From contig NC_063019.1 of NCBI RefSeq assembly GCF_020509005.1, forward strand, positions 3,472,001-3,536,000: DNA of 64,000 bases, in the 5' to 3' direction. The notes beneath the pieces were generated by a model, which saw nothing but the letters and a program-made list of their open reading frames with translations, did not search any database and was not told the DNA's origin. Of this stretch, positions 9,546 to 21,063 are shown piece by piece. Source of the stretch: Fulvia fulva. Its lineage: Eukaryota; Ascomycota; Dothideomycetes; Mycosphaerellales; Mycosphaerellaceae. Position numbers and translations under genes: made by a program. How positions within the stretch are numbered: the first letter of the stretch is position 1; the number at the start of each line of letters is the position of its first letter.

Positions 9546-12500
9546 ATGGCGCGCTTCCCCATCGATGCCTGCAGGCTTGCAGGTATTGCTGTCACACTCA
9601 TTACCACAGCCAGTGCACAGAACCCACCTCCTCCGGCTTACATGGCATCATGTCCTACACCTGCCACCACAGCACCATTCACTGTTCGGGACGAGTGCGG
9701 TATGGACTACCAGATTAGCTGCGGACGAAACACAGGCGGTACCCAAGATATTGACTCCGGAGTATACGCGGATACTTTCAACTACTGCTTTCAACGGTGT
9801 TCCGCGAACACGGAGTGTACATCATTCACCTTCCAGACCGAGTCGAAGAGGTGCTACATCAAAAGGCTAGGTTCGCAAAACACTTGGATAGCTGGCAATG
9901 TTTACGACATAAGCGCCATACAGATCTTGCCAAGAACTGGTAGTCCCGGTGCTTGCGTTCCCAAACCGGAGAGAAATCAAATACTCACAACTGATGATCC
10001 AGCCCCTGTGTGTCCCGACAACACCGACACGCTCTACAACAGCGCCAACGGCAACCAGTATCGACTCCGCTGTGACACGGGCTTTGTTAATGCTGGAAGC
10101 TACATGATGCCACCGGGCAACAGAGGGTCTTTCACTGCCTGCATCAACTCGTGTACCGATGCTATACAGTGTAGTGGTATCAGTTTCGCGGGATTTGCTA
10201 GGCCGCAGGACCAGGGTCAGGGAGATTGCTACAGGTTCACATCTGCCAATACGGGGGCTTTGGTCAGAGGCGGCGGCAATGTGGTCGCAGTGAGGCAGAG
10301 CCCAGCCATCGTCGTACCGCCCGCGGCCGTCTCGACAACTACTACCACCGGTACTTGGACCGCAACGACTACGCTAAGCACAACCTTTGCCAACTCCTAC
10401 GCACCTTCTCCGACTAACGTAGTCGTCATTGGAGTGCCTTACCCGACTACCGTGAGTTGTCTGGTTACGAGTGATGTTTATGTGCTAACATTTGCAGACC
10501 TCGACCTTGGCAGGAGGCTATACGACCACCGAGACCCTCACTACGATAGCGGGCTCTGATGCGACTCCTACTGCCACAGTCGTAGAAGGAGTACCATATT
10601 CATTACCGTACATCGAGTTCACTGGTGAGACTTTGACCGGCATCTGTCCCGCTGGTGCTGGGAATACCTATCGTAGCGCTGGTCAGCTGTATCAGATCTC
10701 GTGTGACGGCGCATGGGCCAATAATATCGAGGACACGGGCGTATCGGGCCAAACAGTCGACCAGTGCCTCGCATCGTGTGGCGCCAACCCTCAATGTGGC
10801 GCGGCAACCTTCAGCCCTGGGATGGACACTGGGACAAGCACTGGGACGTGCTATTTGCAGACGCTGACTACCTATTATGAACGTCAACTGGATGACGCCA
10901 CGGATGGAAACATAGCCATTCGAAAGATTCCTGGCGATATCCTCACTCAGCCTGTCGTAACAGTCTCCTCCACTCTGATCGGAGATTACTCGACCAGAAC
11001 GACTATTATGACAATAACTGGCGGGCCTGGGCCTAGTCCAAGCAACACTGAAGTCTTCGGTACGCCATATTCTAGTCCGGCGGCCACTGTTACAACACTT
11101 GCAACCGCGTGTCCTCAAAGCGCAGGGTCCGTGTATCGCGATGCTGGACAGCTTTATCAGATTTCCTGCGGAGGCGACTTCGCGAACGATCTTCAGCCAG
11201 CCACTCCCGGGCTCAATATCCTCTATGACCAGGATCTTCAGGATTGTATCACTGCATGTACTAACAGAGCTGACTGCGGAGCCGCCACGCTCGCCGGCTC
11301 TACTTGTGTTCTTAAGAGTCTCGACACGTACTACTACCGCCAAGAAGACACAGCTACTGAAGATAATATTGCTGTTCGGAAGATTGCAGGCAATGTGTTC
11401 ACAACCACGATAACGGCGGCAAGTATCTCACAGCAGTTCTCAAACTTCTGGCACCTACTGACTGTTTCTAGAGTACTACGACCACGTCTGATACATCATC
11501 AAGTGACACATCGACACTATCCACTCTCACGGGAGCCTATGCTGCTACCACGACTCTCACGTTCCCTGGCACGCAGGTGCCTCCCACGCCTACCACTTAT
11601 ATCGGTGTACCAAATCCTGCGCCAACAGCTACCATCGTACCGCCCAGTCTGCCGTGTCCCGCGAACCCTGGTCAATACTACCGCAGCGCCGACGGACAGC
11701 TGTATCAGATCTCCTGCGGTGGTGACTATGCTCGTGATGAAACACCGTTGCCAGTCCCCGGAATAGACCTTGACGCTTGTGTCGCCCTCTGCGATGCATC
11801 CGATACCTGCGGTGCCGCGGTCTTCGATCCCAGAATTGGCGGCGCGTGCTATCGGAAGCTGCTGAATACCTATTACTACCGACAAGAAGATCCCGACACG
11901 GCCAGCAACGTTGCTTTGAGGAAGGTCGTTGGAGATCGAGTGACCACCACTGCTACTACGGCAACGGCAAGTATTCCCTCGTAGCTTTAGAGCGGAATTT
12001 CAAGCTGACCAAAGAATAGACAGCAACAGCAGTGGTTGAGACAAGCAGCGATGGTGATCCTGCGACAACAACCGACACTGCTTCCGGTACATCAACATCG
12101 TCGACTGCATCGACCTCTTCCGGTGCTGCACGTGCAACCATCTCAGCTCCGGCGAGTCCCTGTCCAAATAACGTAGGCCAGGTATACCGCAGTGAGGACG
12201 ACGTGCTATGGGAAATCTCATGTGACAACGACTTCACCGGATACACAGATACAAACATAGCCACCGCAGATTCCAACATCGAGGCTTGTCTCGCTTTGTG
12301 CGAAGTTACTCCTGGCTGTGGTGCTGCGGTGTTCAACACTCAGAACGTCCACTGTTATCTGAAGCCTGAGAATGCTCCGTCAACGCCTCCAGGTGAAGAA
12401 ACCGCGATCGGCAACGTCGGGTTCGTAAGACTCGAGGACCAGGGTGATATTCCGGAGGACCCCAACGCAGATGTCGAGATCGAAGATCCCACACTTCCTT

Positions 12501-15322
12501 GTCCCGATTACGATGGCGCCATCTACCGCAGTGAAGGTGGAGAGGAGTATCGAATCACTTGCGATAGTGATTTTGCATTTCAGGGGACCTCACTCGGATA
12601 TGGACTCATCCTGCGAAACCTCGGCCTTGAAGCTTGTCTCGCCGAGTGTGAGAACAACGCTGGTTGCGGTGGAGCAGTCCTACTGGCCCCAGACTGTTTC
12701 TTGAAACCTCCGGACACATACCTCACCCGCGTCGGGACAGCCGAGGGCAGCGTCGCCCTGAGGAAGATATCGGGTCCTGCAGTCGCCTCCTCGGTCTCCA
12801 GCGCTACCTCAGAACCTACTGCCACATCAACGACTGAGAGTGCCAGCACCCTAACGGACTCAGTAACTTCGATAAGCTCTGCAATTTCTGCTCCGACGCC
12901 AAACCCATGTCCCCGTGGTGCGGACGGTACCGTAGTGTTGCCATATGTCGACTCCTTCGGTGATGCTTACCAAGTCTTCTGTGGTGGGGCTGCAGAATAC
13001 AACCAGGATCTGACACAGCTAAATGACCTGACGAATCTCGACGCATGTATGGTGGCCTGCGACACAACACTCCGATGCAACGCGGTGTCTTGGATCGGTG
13101 GCAACTCTGGCGCTGGTCAGTGTACTCTCAAGCAAGGAGCGACCCAGGACGGTGCGGTCTCGGACGAGATGTTCGTCGCAGTACGGGTCAATGGCCCTGT
13201 CGACAGCGTCCCAGCCCTCAGTACTAGTACGGAGGCTGCAACAGGAACAACAGCGACAGCGACATCGTCTACTGCCTCGATCAACACCGATGATGTGCTT
13301 ACCAGCTCAAGTACCACATCAAGTGCTACGACCTCACCTACATCCTCGCAATGTCCAGAGCCACTCGAAGATGTCTGCGCGAATGAACAAAATGAGTTGG
13401 GAGTCATCACTTGTATCATCTCCGACGAGTACAACGAGCTCTACTCGTACAACTGTGGCAACACCATCACCGGTCCTACCATTCCTACCGACGAGGTCAG
13501 CCCAGACCCCTATGGGCAAGTTCCAGACGTGGTCGACCTGGCCGGCTGTAACTTGCTATGCGAGCGCAACAGGCCTCGCTGTAAGGCGGTGAACTTCTAC
13601 CCTGCTACAGGCACCTGCATCTTGGTAGAGACACCTGATGGTTACGAGATCACTCCGGGCGCCATCTCTTGCGAGCAGGAGAATTCCGACTCCGATGGCT
13701 CTACGTCGAGTAGCACCAGTGGACCGACCGCACCACCCTACGACTCAACCGCGACTGGAGGAACAGCATCAGCAACATCGAGTCAAACAGATTCCGCCAC
13801 TATCAGCACGGAATCTTCCGCTCCTACCGCCTCGAGCTCTGCCACAGAGAGCGCATCAAGCGTCTCAAGCACCGGCACGGGCACTAGTTCTATTCCATCC
13901 GCAGGTAGCTCGAGTGGAGGCAGCTCGGCCACCGGCTCCATGGCTTCTCAATACCCAGGCGGCTCTAGTGAAGCTAGCGTGGCCACCGATTCAACGACTT
14001 CCTCAGTCTTTGAAGCGACCTCAAGCCCGACTACAGATCTCTCAGGAACGATCTTCGGCTCCTCGTCATCCTCACAGTCACCTTACATCATCCCGACCAT
14101 CAGCACTGGCTCCACAACTTCATCAGACCTTAAAGTGACCTCAAGCCCAACTACAGATCTTTCAGGAACGATCTCCGGCTCCTTGTCACTCTCACTGCCG
14201 ACAGACTACTTCCCTGGAGGTCCGTCCCAATCTGATGCGACAACCATATCGACCGGCGTCACTCAATCTTTAAGCACCCTTTCGACCGATGTGAGCAGTG
14301 CGCCCTCGGACGGGCCACCAGCTAGCGAGTATCCACCGCCGGGAGGCTCTTCTCAGACTACTGGTTCGTCTTCATCAGGTGGTTCCGTCTCAACCATTAC
14401 GGTATCAATTCCAAGTGGATCAATCATGAGCGTTTCTAGTACTACCTCAACGGGAACGGCCTCGGCTACAAGTGGCTCGGAGATTCCTACTGGTTATGAA
14501 AATGGCAGTGCATCAGGAAGCTCCTCAACAAGTTCAGGCAGCCAACAGATACCTATCAACTACAACACTGGCAGCTTTACATCAACAGGTCCGCCATTGA
14601 CAGGCTCAAACCCCGCATCGTACCCAGGAGGCAATGGTAATGGCGCTACAAGCGGCTCATCCACCAGCACCACGACATCAGGGCCAGCTCCGTACGTGAG
14701 CGTCTGTCCAGCGTACGATGGTCAATACTTCACTGCACCAGCCTATGGCTCTAGCCAGTACCTGGTCGACTGCGACTCTGCCTACACCGGTGATGAGATT
14801 ATCAACCCTATCCAGTACCGCCAGCTCTCCTACTCTCCACAGCAAGGCAGCTGCATGGCAACCTGTGACAAGATGATCAATTGTGTTGCCATTAACGTCG
14901 CGCCCGAGGGTTGCCAGTACTTCAGTCGAGTGAATGAGACCTTAACCATCAGCCCAGGCACCATCGCGCTGCTGAAGACTGAACAAGGCACGATTCCCGA
15001 GTATCCAGGTGGGGTTAGCACGCCTCCAGGCAGTCAGACGCCCACTAGCCCAGGAACATACCCGCCAGGTGTTAGCGTGACACCTTCCACGCCAGGCGGC
15101 GGCAGCACTCCTCCAGGTAGCATTGGTACAGGAACACCAGCCACCACTCCAGGCGGAAATGAAACGCCACCAGTCTATCCTCCAGGCAGCAGCGGCGGTA
15201 GCAGAACTTCCACGGTCAACATTGTGACGGTCACGGTTTGCTCGGCACAGACGACTAGGACCACAACTTTGTTCACTACAAATACTGTCACGACTTGTGC
15301 TGCACAGGGATGTCCCAAATGA
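9546..15322 (+). CDS. Secreted protein with ten cysteine-rich PAN/apple-like modules and a Ser/Thr-rich region
   Basis: Four exons (9546-10451, 10498-11418, 11472-11966, 12020-15322), all joined in phase 0, give 1,874 residues. Residues 1-25 are a signal peptide ending ASAQ. Ten modules begin near residues 34, 155, 349, 504, 668, 820, 933, 1068, 1217 and 1668. The best-kept ones share CP...YRSAGQLYQISC, then DACVALCDASDTCGAAVF and a late CY, the pattern of fungal PAN/apple-type domains, which mediate protein or carbohydrate contacts. Residues about 1330-1660 are Ser/Thr/Gly-rich and should be heavily O-glycosylated. The C-terminus ends in a Thr-rich CSAQTTRTTT...CAAQGCPK tail with no hydrophobic GPI signal. 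Likely location: cell wall or extracellular matrix. Introns 2 and 3 keep the frame only if spliced as GC-AG (donor GCAAGTAT); both are 53 bp long. Exact function is unknown. Confidence 0.82.
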
Positions 15323-15759
15323 GCTTTAGTAGATAGGTCATAGGTTAATCTTAGTGTCGGAGGCGACCAATCAAGCATATTGCATTCTTCAGCTTCGCCC
15401 GAAGCGATTTTTCATTACGCCTGTGTTGGGTAGTACTTTTCCGCGCAAGTGAAAGTGAATCAAAATGTGGTGTCTACAAAACTGCAAGATAGAAGGTACC
15501 CCAGTGCCATGACTGCACTGCCTCAGGCTCCACAACGCGCCTGACTTAGCGGGCAGTAAATTGCCTAGAATCGCTGGGGCGATCTTGCTTCACCATGGCG
15601 CCGGGATGGTCTTGACAAAGTAAGTTCGATATACATGTATGTAGTGCGATTTGTGTTGCTTTCATTGCACGCGTGTTTCAGCCTGACGTGTACACCCACC
15701 CAGAGTTCGAGGACAGCGATCTGACTCACTAGAGCGTATAAGAGCAGACTCCGCCCACC
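15323..15759. other. Intergenic, promoter of the 398-residue gene
   Basis: Nothing coding is seen. A TATA-like GTATAAG lies at 15736-15742, only about 20 bp before the next start codon, so it is more likely leader sequence than the core promoter. Confidence 0.4.
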
Positions 15760-16956
15760 ATGATTTCATGGTTCCATAGGAAGAAGAGTCAGGATAGAAG
15801 AAGCGTCGTCATCCCCATGCCAGCTCCAGAGACTTCGATCGAGGCCTACACACTACCAAGGATCAAGCGTACCTGTGATCGGGCTGTAAAAAGTCTTAAG
15901 TCGAAGCGGAATCCAAGCCCTACCACACGAGAGATGCTGGAAAAGATTCACGAGAAGTGCAACTCGATTAAGATCGCCATGAAGGACAAGTCGAGTTGGT
16001 CGACAAAGCGCCGCCAGGCTATCCCTGAGCTAAGATCTCACGAGTCTGATCTTGCGGAGCGCATTTTCTACAAGTCAGTCGGCGGGGTCGAAGAGCAAGT
16101 CTACTGGCAGTCCTTGAAGGTAGACCTGACAAGGCTTTTGGAGCTTGATTTCTTTTGCGGGTATGGAGATTACTTTGGCGATTTTTGCCAAGGCCTCCGG
16201 CTGCAAGCCAGCAAGGACAATCTAGATCCATCCGGAGAGTTAAGTGGGCGGAATTACTGGACCATGATCAGTGACGCCCTTAAGCTGGAGGGGCCTGAGT
16301 GGCGTAAGGCAGCACTGAATGGCGGAGCCAAAGTCCATGTTGCTCTCGACCGAGTGTGCGATGCTCTGAAGGTGAATCTGGAGCATGCTCTTCGTTGCAT
16401 TCACCTATGGGCGGCACGGTGCAAAGCTGCATATACAGGCTCCGGGGTACTATTAAAGCAGGGTCACTCCGCAGAGATAGCAAAGATGCTATTTGGGGAC
16501 CTCCAGCACTTGGACAAGGCATGTCCTCCAGCCTGGAGAGACAACATAGAAAACGTCCGAAGCCTCATTGTAGGACTGCGAGATAAATGGTTCGACCGTG
16601 ATGGCGTTGACGAGAACGATCCTGGAACTTGGTTCCCGAAAGAGCCCCTAAAAGATGCCATCAAGCTTGAACAGGCGATAAAGCCTGGAAAGATTCAGCA
16701 AGTGCCCAATCTGGCAAAGGCGAACTTAGATCCTGGGTCAGATACAGAGAGACTGCTCCAGCGTCAGATCCTGAACCTCAAAAAGCCTGGGCAGACAATT
16801 GGACCCGTGTCCTACGACCATTTATCACCACCAGCAACACCAAAGAACAAAATGAAATCCCAAGAGGTCGAGCGCCAAGGCATTCATAGTGCTAAAGAAA
16901 ACTTGTATAACGACGCAGTAGAAGTGCTGAATCGCAGCCCACGAACTCAGACATAG
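15760..16956 (+). CDS. Unrecognised 398-residue hydrophilic protein
   Basis: A single open frame of 398 residues with an ACC context before the ATG. I do not recognise a family. The N-terminus is strongly basic (FHRKKSQDRRS). Residues about 25-300 look mostly helical and folded, with several conserved-looking aromatic and cysteine positions (ELDFFCGYGDYFGDFCQGL, ALRCIHLWAARCKAAY, and WFDRDGVDENDPGTWFP). The last 90 residues are polar and probably disordered. There is no signal peptide and no membrane segment, so a nuclear or cytosolic protein is most likely. Codon use and length of the frame support a real gene. The UstYa-type gene follows 237 bp downstream on the same strand, but nothing ties the two together functionally. 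Confidence 0.65.
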   Translation: MISWFHRKKSQDRRSVVIPMPAPETSIEAYTLPRIKRTCDRAVKSLKSKRNPSPTTREMLEKIHEKCNSIKIAMKDKSSWSTKRRQAIPELRSHESDLAERIFYKSVGGVEEQVYWQSLKVDLTRLLELDFFCGYGDYFGDFCQGLRLQASKDNLDPSGELSGRNYWTMISDALKLEGPEWRKAALNGGAKVHVALDRVCDALKVNLEHALRCIHLWAARCKAAYTGSGVLLKQGHSAEIAKMLFGDLQHLDKACPPAWRDNIENVRSLIVGLRDKWFDRDGVDENDPGTWFPKEPLKDAIKLEQAIKPGKIQQVPNLAKANLDPGSDTERLLQRQILNLKKPGQTIGPVSYDHLSPPATPKNKMKSQEVERQGIHSAKENLYNDAVEVLNRSPRTQT

Positions 16957-17193
16957 CATGCACCGAGAGATCATCGGGAGCGAATGCGCAACCTTAACAT
17001 GCGTCAGACTATGTACGAAACCCGGCATGGAAAGCTGTCGGATCCAGATGATACCGAGGACCCAAAAAGCACATAAAACGTTGAGCAATAGAGGACTATT
17101 TCCTGCGACAGATTGATGGTCAGCATTGTGATGGCTCTGAATACTCGCATTCCCATCTCGCTCTCATATCGATAAGCTGATGCTCTGAGCACC

Positions 17194-18121
17194 ATGTACA
17201 GCCTCTTGCGGTCCCAATCTCCTCACCTAGATGAAGAAAGCTTTGTCGTCAAAACAGACCTTCACCTAAAGAAGAGTTGCAGCTGGAGCACAGTATCAGC
17301 CCTCTTTGTTAGCGTTGTTTGCAACTTCTTTCTCGGCTATTACGTGTGGCACACCAGGGCTCATATCGACCAAAGTCTTCCGTCAGCCTCAATAGCAGAG
17401 GACATCAATGGGATTGTCTCGCTAGGTGTGGTCATACAACATAGCGAGACTTGCCCATGACTGATGCTTGCCAGTTCCCCGGAAACTGGTCGTCTTCCAG
17501 AATGACTCTCGCTTTATCCCTTACGACAAAGACATGTCATTGGAGAACCAAGAAGAGATGGTAGAACAGTCGTGGTTGTCGTTGATGCCAGGTATCAAGA
17601 TGTGATTGAACGCTCGTGATACTGTCTACTGACTGGTAGCATTCCAGTGGGCCTGGGCTTCCTCAAGATCGACGACCATGACCAGTATGTCTTGCCTCGG
17701 CCTCTCGCCAGGGTTGAAGGAGGTGTGCAAGTCGACAACATGTATGGCATGGCAGCCTTCCATCAGCTGCATTGCCTGGTACGTCAGCGTTCGTCATAGT
17801 GGCATTCTCGAACAGCTAATGTCTCATGAATATCAGAATCTCATCCTCCGCTCATACATGAGATATCAGCATGGTGTCGCTCAGCCCGAGACACTCCAAG
17901 AGCGCCATATATTCCACTGCTTCGACTACATCCGCGTAGCTTTGATGTGCTATGGTGACACAGCACTTGAGGGAGCAGATCCTGGAGATGAAGGCCTCCA
18001 TGGAACAGAAGGCTGGGGAGTCACCCATGTTTGCATAGATTGGGATGCGCTGTTTGACATGGCGGTTGACAGAGCAAGGCCGTTGGATGATTTGGGGAGA
18101 GAACTTGGTATCTTCCCGTGA
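17194..18121 (+). CDS. UstYa-family (DUF3328) membrane-anchored oxidase-like protein
   Basis: Four exons (17194-17425, 17475-17591, 17648-17778, 17837-18121) give 254 residues. One transmembrane helix lies near residues 32-52 (STVSALFVSVVCNFFLGYY). The two diagnostic HxxHC motifs are both present and intact, HQLHC at the end of exon 3 and HIFHC with DYIR about 30 residues later. Proteins of this family catalyse oxidative cyclisation or hydroxylation in fungal ribosomal peptide pathways (ustiloxin, cyclochlorotine, asperipin type) and in some other secondary metabolite clusters. The start has an ACC context. The first donor is weak (GTGTGG) but is the only one found that keeps VPRKLVVFQND in frame. 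No precursor peptide with Lys-Arg-bounded repeats, no second UstY gene and no tyrosinase (UstQ type) lies nearby, so the partner pathway is unknown. Confidence 0.85.
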
Positions 18122-19459
18122 CATTCTTGCACAACAAGTCCAAGACCCATGTAACAGAGGGAGCTGTAGGTGAGCGGACGATGTTGTGAAGCCAAGCTTG
18201 AGAAGGAAGGAGTGAATGGAAAACAAACATCCACTAGCGCAAGGTCTTCTGCAGCCACTCATAGCCCCTGCTTCGGAGTCTCCACCTTGAACCTCACTAC
18301 CGCAGCAACATGGAAAAGTGAATGGACACCGCGTTCACGGGGCTCACTTCATTGAGATGCTATCGACCGGACATAGCAACTAAATAGAACACTCCATATC
18401 GCCATAGGAGTGGTCCGGTATTGCTGTCACTCCTTTCACAGCACAGTACTCACGACCACTCTTCGACTGTCAGTAAGATGCGCACGTGAATCGCCTTATC
18501 GGCCTTTAACATCAGTACGCTGGACATACAGCACCACGATAGGCTCTCCCCTGCGAACCTCTCCGACCCAGTGCTTCTGCTTCACTGATAGCACGACTGT
18601 CCGGGAGCAAAACAGACTGCAGAGCGACCACCGTCCAAAGCGACTCTGGAACGCAGGGATCGGTTCTGTGCCAACCTGGACGAGGAAGAGATGACTCGAT
18701 TGCGGGACAAGCCACGAGCGGTAACGGCAAAGGCTACGCACCACTCGGCATGTAACACAAAGGTCCCTCGCCGGGAAGCGACATGTTACGAGTCCGGGCG
18801 CCTCAGAAGTGAAGGCGTTTGCAGACTCCTCGCATAGGGAGATATCATCAAAGCGATACGGTAGGAGTTGGTGGTATTGATGGCTTTGAATCGTCGCAGG
18901 ACCTTTATGTCTGCTTCATGCACTGGCTCATGCAGGTCTCTTGGTTCAAGTCGCCGTGCGCGTTGGGCCTTGAATCGAGGCTTCATAGTGTGAGATCCGT
19001 CGCCGATAAATCATGTCCAGGCTTCGAGAAGCATAGGGCAGCGTGTGGGCCAATCGTAGTCGCCGATGAAGTGGTTCCACGACTCCAAGCATTGGGCAGG
19101 ACTCTGATGCTACTGTCTTGTGGCGCTGGAGAACAAAGCGCCTGAGTCAATGCTCCGAATCATTACAAAGAGACGACAAAGAGCATTGTAGTCAGCACTA
19201 GAAAGGTGTGCGCGATGGTCCTTTGTCTCCTGACACAATGTCTTGTTCCCTGTTCTAACGAGGAGCAGTATATATTCACCCTATCGATGAATGATGTTCT
19301 CTTCTCCATCGGACCACCAGCTTCACAACTCAGACCTCACACTCACAGCGCCTGACGACGCTGTATTGGACCGGGACTAGAGCGGGAGGGTTTAGATCAC
19401 CACAAAACACACTAACGCTGCCGGCCAGCAACACATCTTCGAGACCACTCTCGTCCATC
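18122..19459. other. Gene-poor interval before the CCCH pair
   Basis: No supported gene in 1.3 kb. Frames on both strands are short and lack domains. The only recognisable element is a TATATAT at 19269-19275, about 190 bp before the start codon of the first CCCH-like gene. Confidence 0.5.
19269..19275 (+). promoter_or_regulatory. TATA-like element of the first CCCH gene
   Basis: TATATAT, about 190 bp upstream of the start at 19460. The neighbouring CCCH-like gene has a TATA element at nearly the same distance, so the two promoters look alike. Confidence 0.4.
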
Positions 19460-20011
19460 ATGCCACGCAAGCTTCTTTCGATGCCGCACGTAGCGATGAT
19501 GGGCACCGAGCAGCGAATGGCGCTCTACGACTTCTTCGAGCACGTGTCTCGTCGAGACAACCCGGATAGCCCTGGTTCGAAGCTCTGTGACGGGTTTACT
19601 GACGAGGAACGACAAGTCTTCGACAGACTCTTTCACAAAGCCTACACATACTGTACCGAACAGTTCAACGACCCGTATACCAACCCATCTCGTGAGGCAC
19701 GAGATCGCTTCTGTCACCGGTTTCTTCCAAACCTCTGCGGCTACGAGCCCACAGAGGACAACCCTAATCCAACGCCGCCTCCTGCACTCAACCGACTTGA
19801 CATCGAGGAAAGGCTCAAGGACTGTCAATATTTCGACAATTGCTACTTCTATGGCTGTCCGCGGAGACACGCTCCGCAGGGGCCCCAGGAAGATCGTAAC
19901 ATCACTCGGCCATCGAGTTCGGAGCTTTGTGTTGATGACATGTTTCCGCCTCGGCCAAAACACACGCTTAGAGGTATGATCAAAAATGTCATGAAACGTT
20001 CTGGCAACTAA
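19460..20011 (+). CDS. Small CCCH zinc-finger-like protein A
   Basis: A single-exon gene of 183 residues. Residues about 119-135 contain C-x5-C-x4-C-x3-H (CQYFDNCYFYGCPRRH), the spacing of a CCCH zinc finger of the type that binds RNA or acts in chromatin and mRNA decay factors. An upstream pair of cysteines and histidine (RFCHRFLPNLCGYE) may form a second, incomplete site. The N-terminal half is helical with acidic and aromatic residues. The C-terminus ends in a short basic segment (MIKNVMKRSGN). No signal peptide or membrane helix. I do not recognise a named orthologue. A second small protein with a similar layout is the next gene on the same strand, about 575 bp on, which suggests an old tandem pair. 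Confidence 0.65.
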   Translation: MPRKLLSMPHVAMMGTEQRMALYDFFEHVSRRDNPDSPGSKLCDGFTDEERQVFDRLFHKAYTYCTEQFNDPYTNPSREARDRFCHRFLPNLCGYEPTEDNPNPTPPPALNRLDIEERLKDCQYFDNCYFYGCPRRHAPQGPQEDRNITRPSSSELCVDDMFPPRPKHTLRGMIKNVMKRSGN

Positions 20012-20586
20012 CATGGTGACTAGGTCGTGACTACTGGAGGCTGATAGTCTTTCTTTGCTTTTGGGAGGCTGTACCAATATGGTTAGGTATGCTCACCGGA
20101 TAATGTAAGTGAAGCCCCCATCGTTCTCTCCTGTCAACGCTTCATCTTCCGAAAGCTCTCGTACTGATAGTTCACGCAGTCTTATACACTCAACAACCTC
20201 ACGTATACACTCATTCTGCTACGATGGTCCTCTGCCTTGCCGCTTCTTGCAGAGCACAGACAATGGCGTTGTCACATTCCTGCTTAGTCACGGGGACAGC
20301 AAGTAAATGGCTTGATTCCACAAAGTACAACACATTGAAGCTATCATACAAGCGTTATGTGCTACCCGTAACGCATTAACAGTCAGAGCTACGTATTGCG
20401 AGGACTATATAAGCCAGGACGATGCCGATCCAGGTCTACAATCCGTCTCGACTATCTTTGCAAACACCAGTGTTCACATCTACCAATCGTTAGCGTTCCG
20501 GCAACGCCTCAATCAAGAGCACCACTACCTTTCAACTGCAAGACAGTTCAGACACACTCACAAATATCAAAACCCAAGTCTCAACC
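20012..20586. other. Intergenic, promoter of CCCH gene B
   Basis: No gene is seen. The interval holds a good TATA box (see separate entry) and a C-rich, CAACC-type leader directly before the start at 20587. Confidence 0.45.
20406..20412 (+). promoter_or_regulatory. TATA box of CCCH gene B
   Basis: TATATAA within GAGGACTATATAAGCC, about 180 bp upstream of the ATG at 20587, followed by a pyrimidine-rich leader. This is a textbook fungal core promoter arrangement. Confidence 0.5.
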
Positions 20587-21063
20587 ATGCTTGAGCAAGC
20601 AGGTCCATCGCGGACCATACACTCCAAGACCACCAGCAGCAGGAGACGCATGTCTCGTCACCTCGATGAGGTGCGTTTCCACCAGCTCACGAAAGAGGAG
20701 CTGGAAGAAGAGGAACGAGACACGCGCGTCCGCCGCAAGGACAACAATGTGACATACGTTGATGCAGGAGAAGTGTCATCCCGTGGCGCCGATGGCATGA
20801 AGTCCTCGATCCAGGAACAAATGGACACCGAGGCGTGTCCATTCGCACCGAATTGCAACCTTGTGAGGACCGGCGCCTGCATCTACAAATTCCACCCAGG
20901 CCAGGAAATCACTGAACACTCGTACTACACCGTACAAGATCCCACAGCAAGTGTCACCGAGAAGTTCGTTAAGGTTGCGAAGGAGGTCCGAAGGAAGTTC
21001 GCCAATGTCAAGAAGCGATCGAAGCTTCGGTTATTGGTGGGTCAGATAATGGCGAAGAAGTAG
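20587..21063 (+). CDS. Small cysteine/histidine-motif protein B, CCCH-like
   Basis: A single-exon gene of 158 residues with a CAACC context before the ATG. Residues about 84-104 contain CPFAPNCNLVRTGACIYKFH, a C-x5-C-x7-C-x4-H array close to a CCCH finger with a longer middle loop. The N-terminal region is Ser/Arg-rich, then acidic (EELEEEERD). The C-terminal 35 residues are strongly basic (VAKEVRRKFANVKKRSK) and could bind nucleic acid or serve as a nuclear signal. The order finger, spacer, basic tail matches the neighbouring gene A, with a much longer basic tail here. No family name is recognised. A role in RNA binding is inference from the finger spacing only. Confidence 0.6.
   Translation: MLEQAGPSRTIHSKTTSSRRRMSRHLDEVRFHQLTKEELEEEERDTRVRRKDNNVTYVDAGEVSSRGADGMKSSIQEQMDTEACPFAPNCNLVRTGACIYKFHPGQEITEHSYYTVQDPTASVTEKFVKVAKEVRRKFANVKKRSKLRLLVGQIMAKK

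Noticed and set aside
15760..18121. RiPP biosynthetic cluster around the UstYa gene
   Set aside because: No precursor with Lys-Arg-bounded repeats, no second UstY and no tyrosinase is present; the 398-residue neighbour has no signal peptide or repeats.
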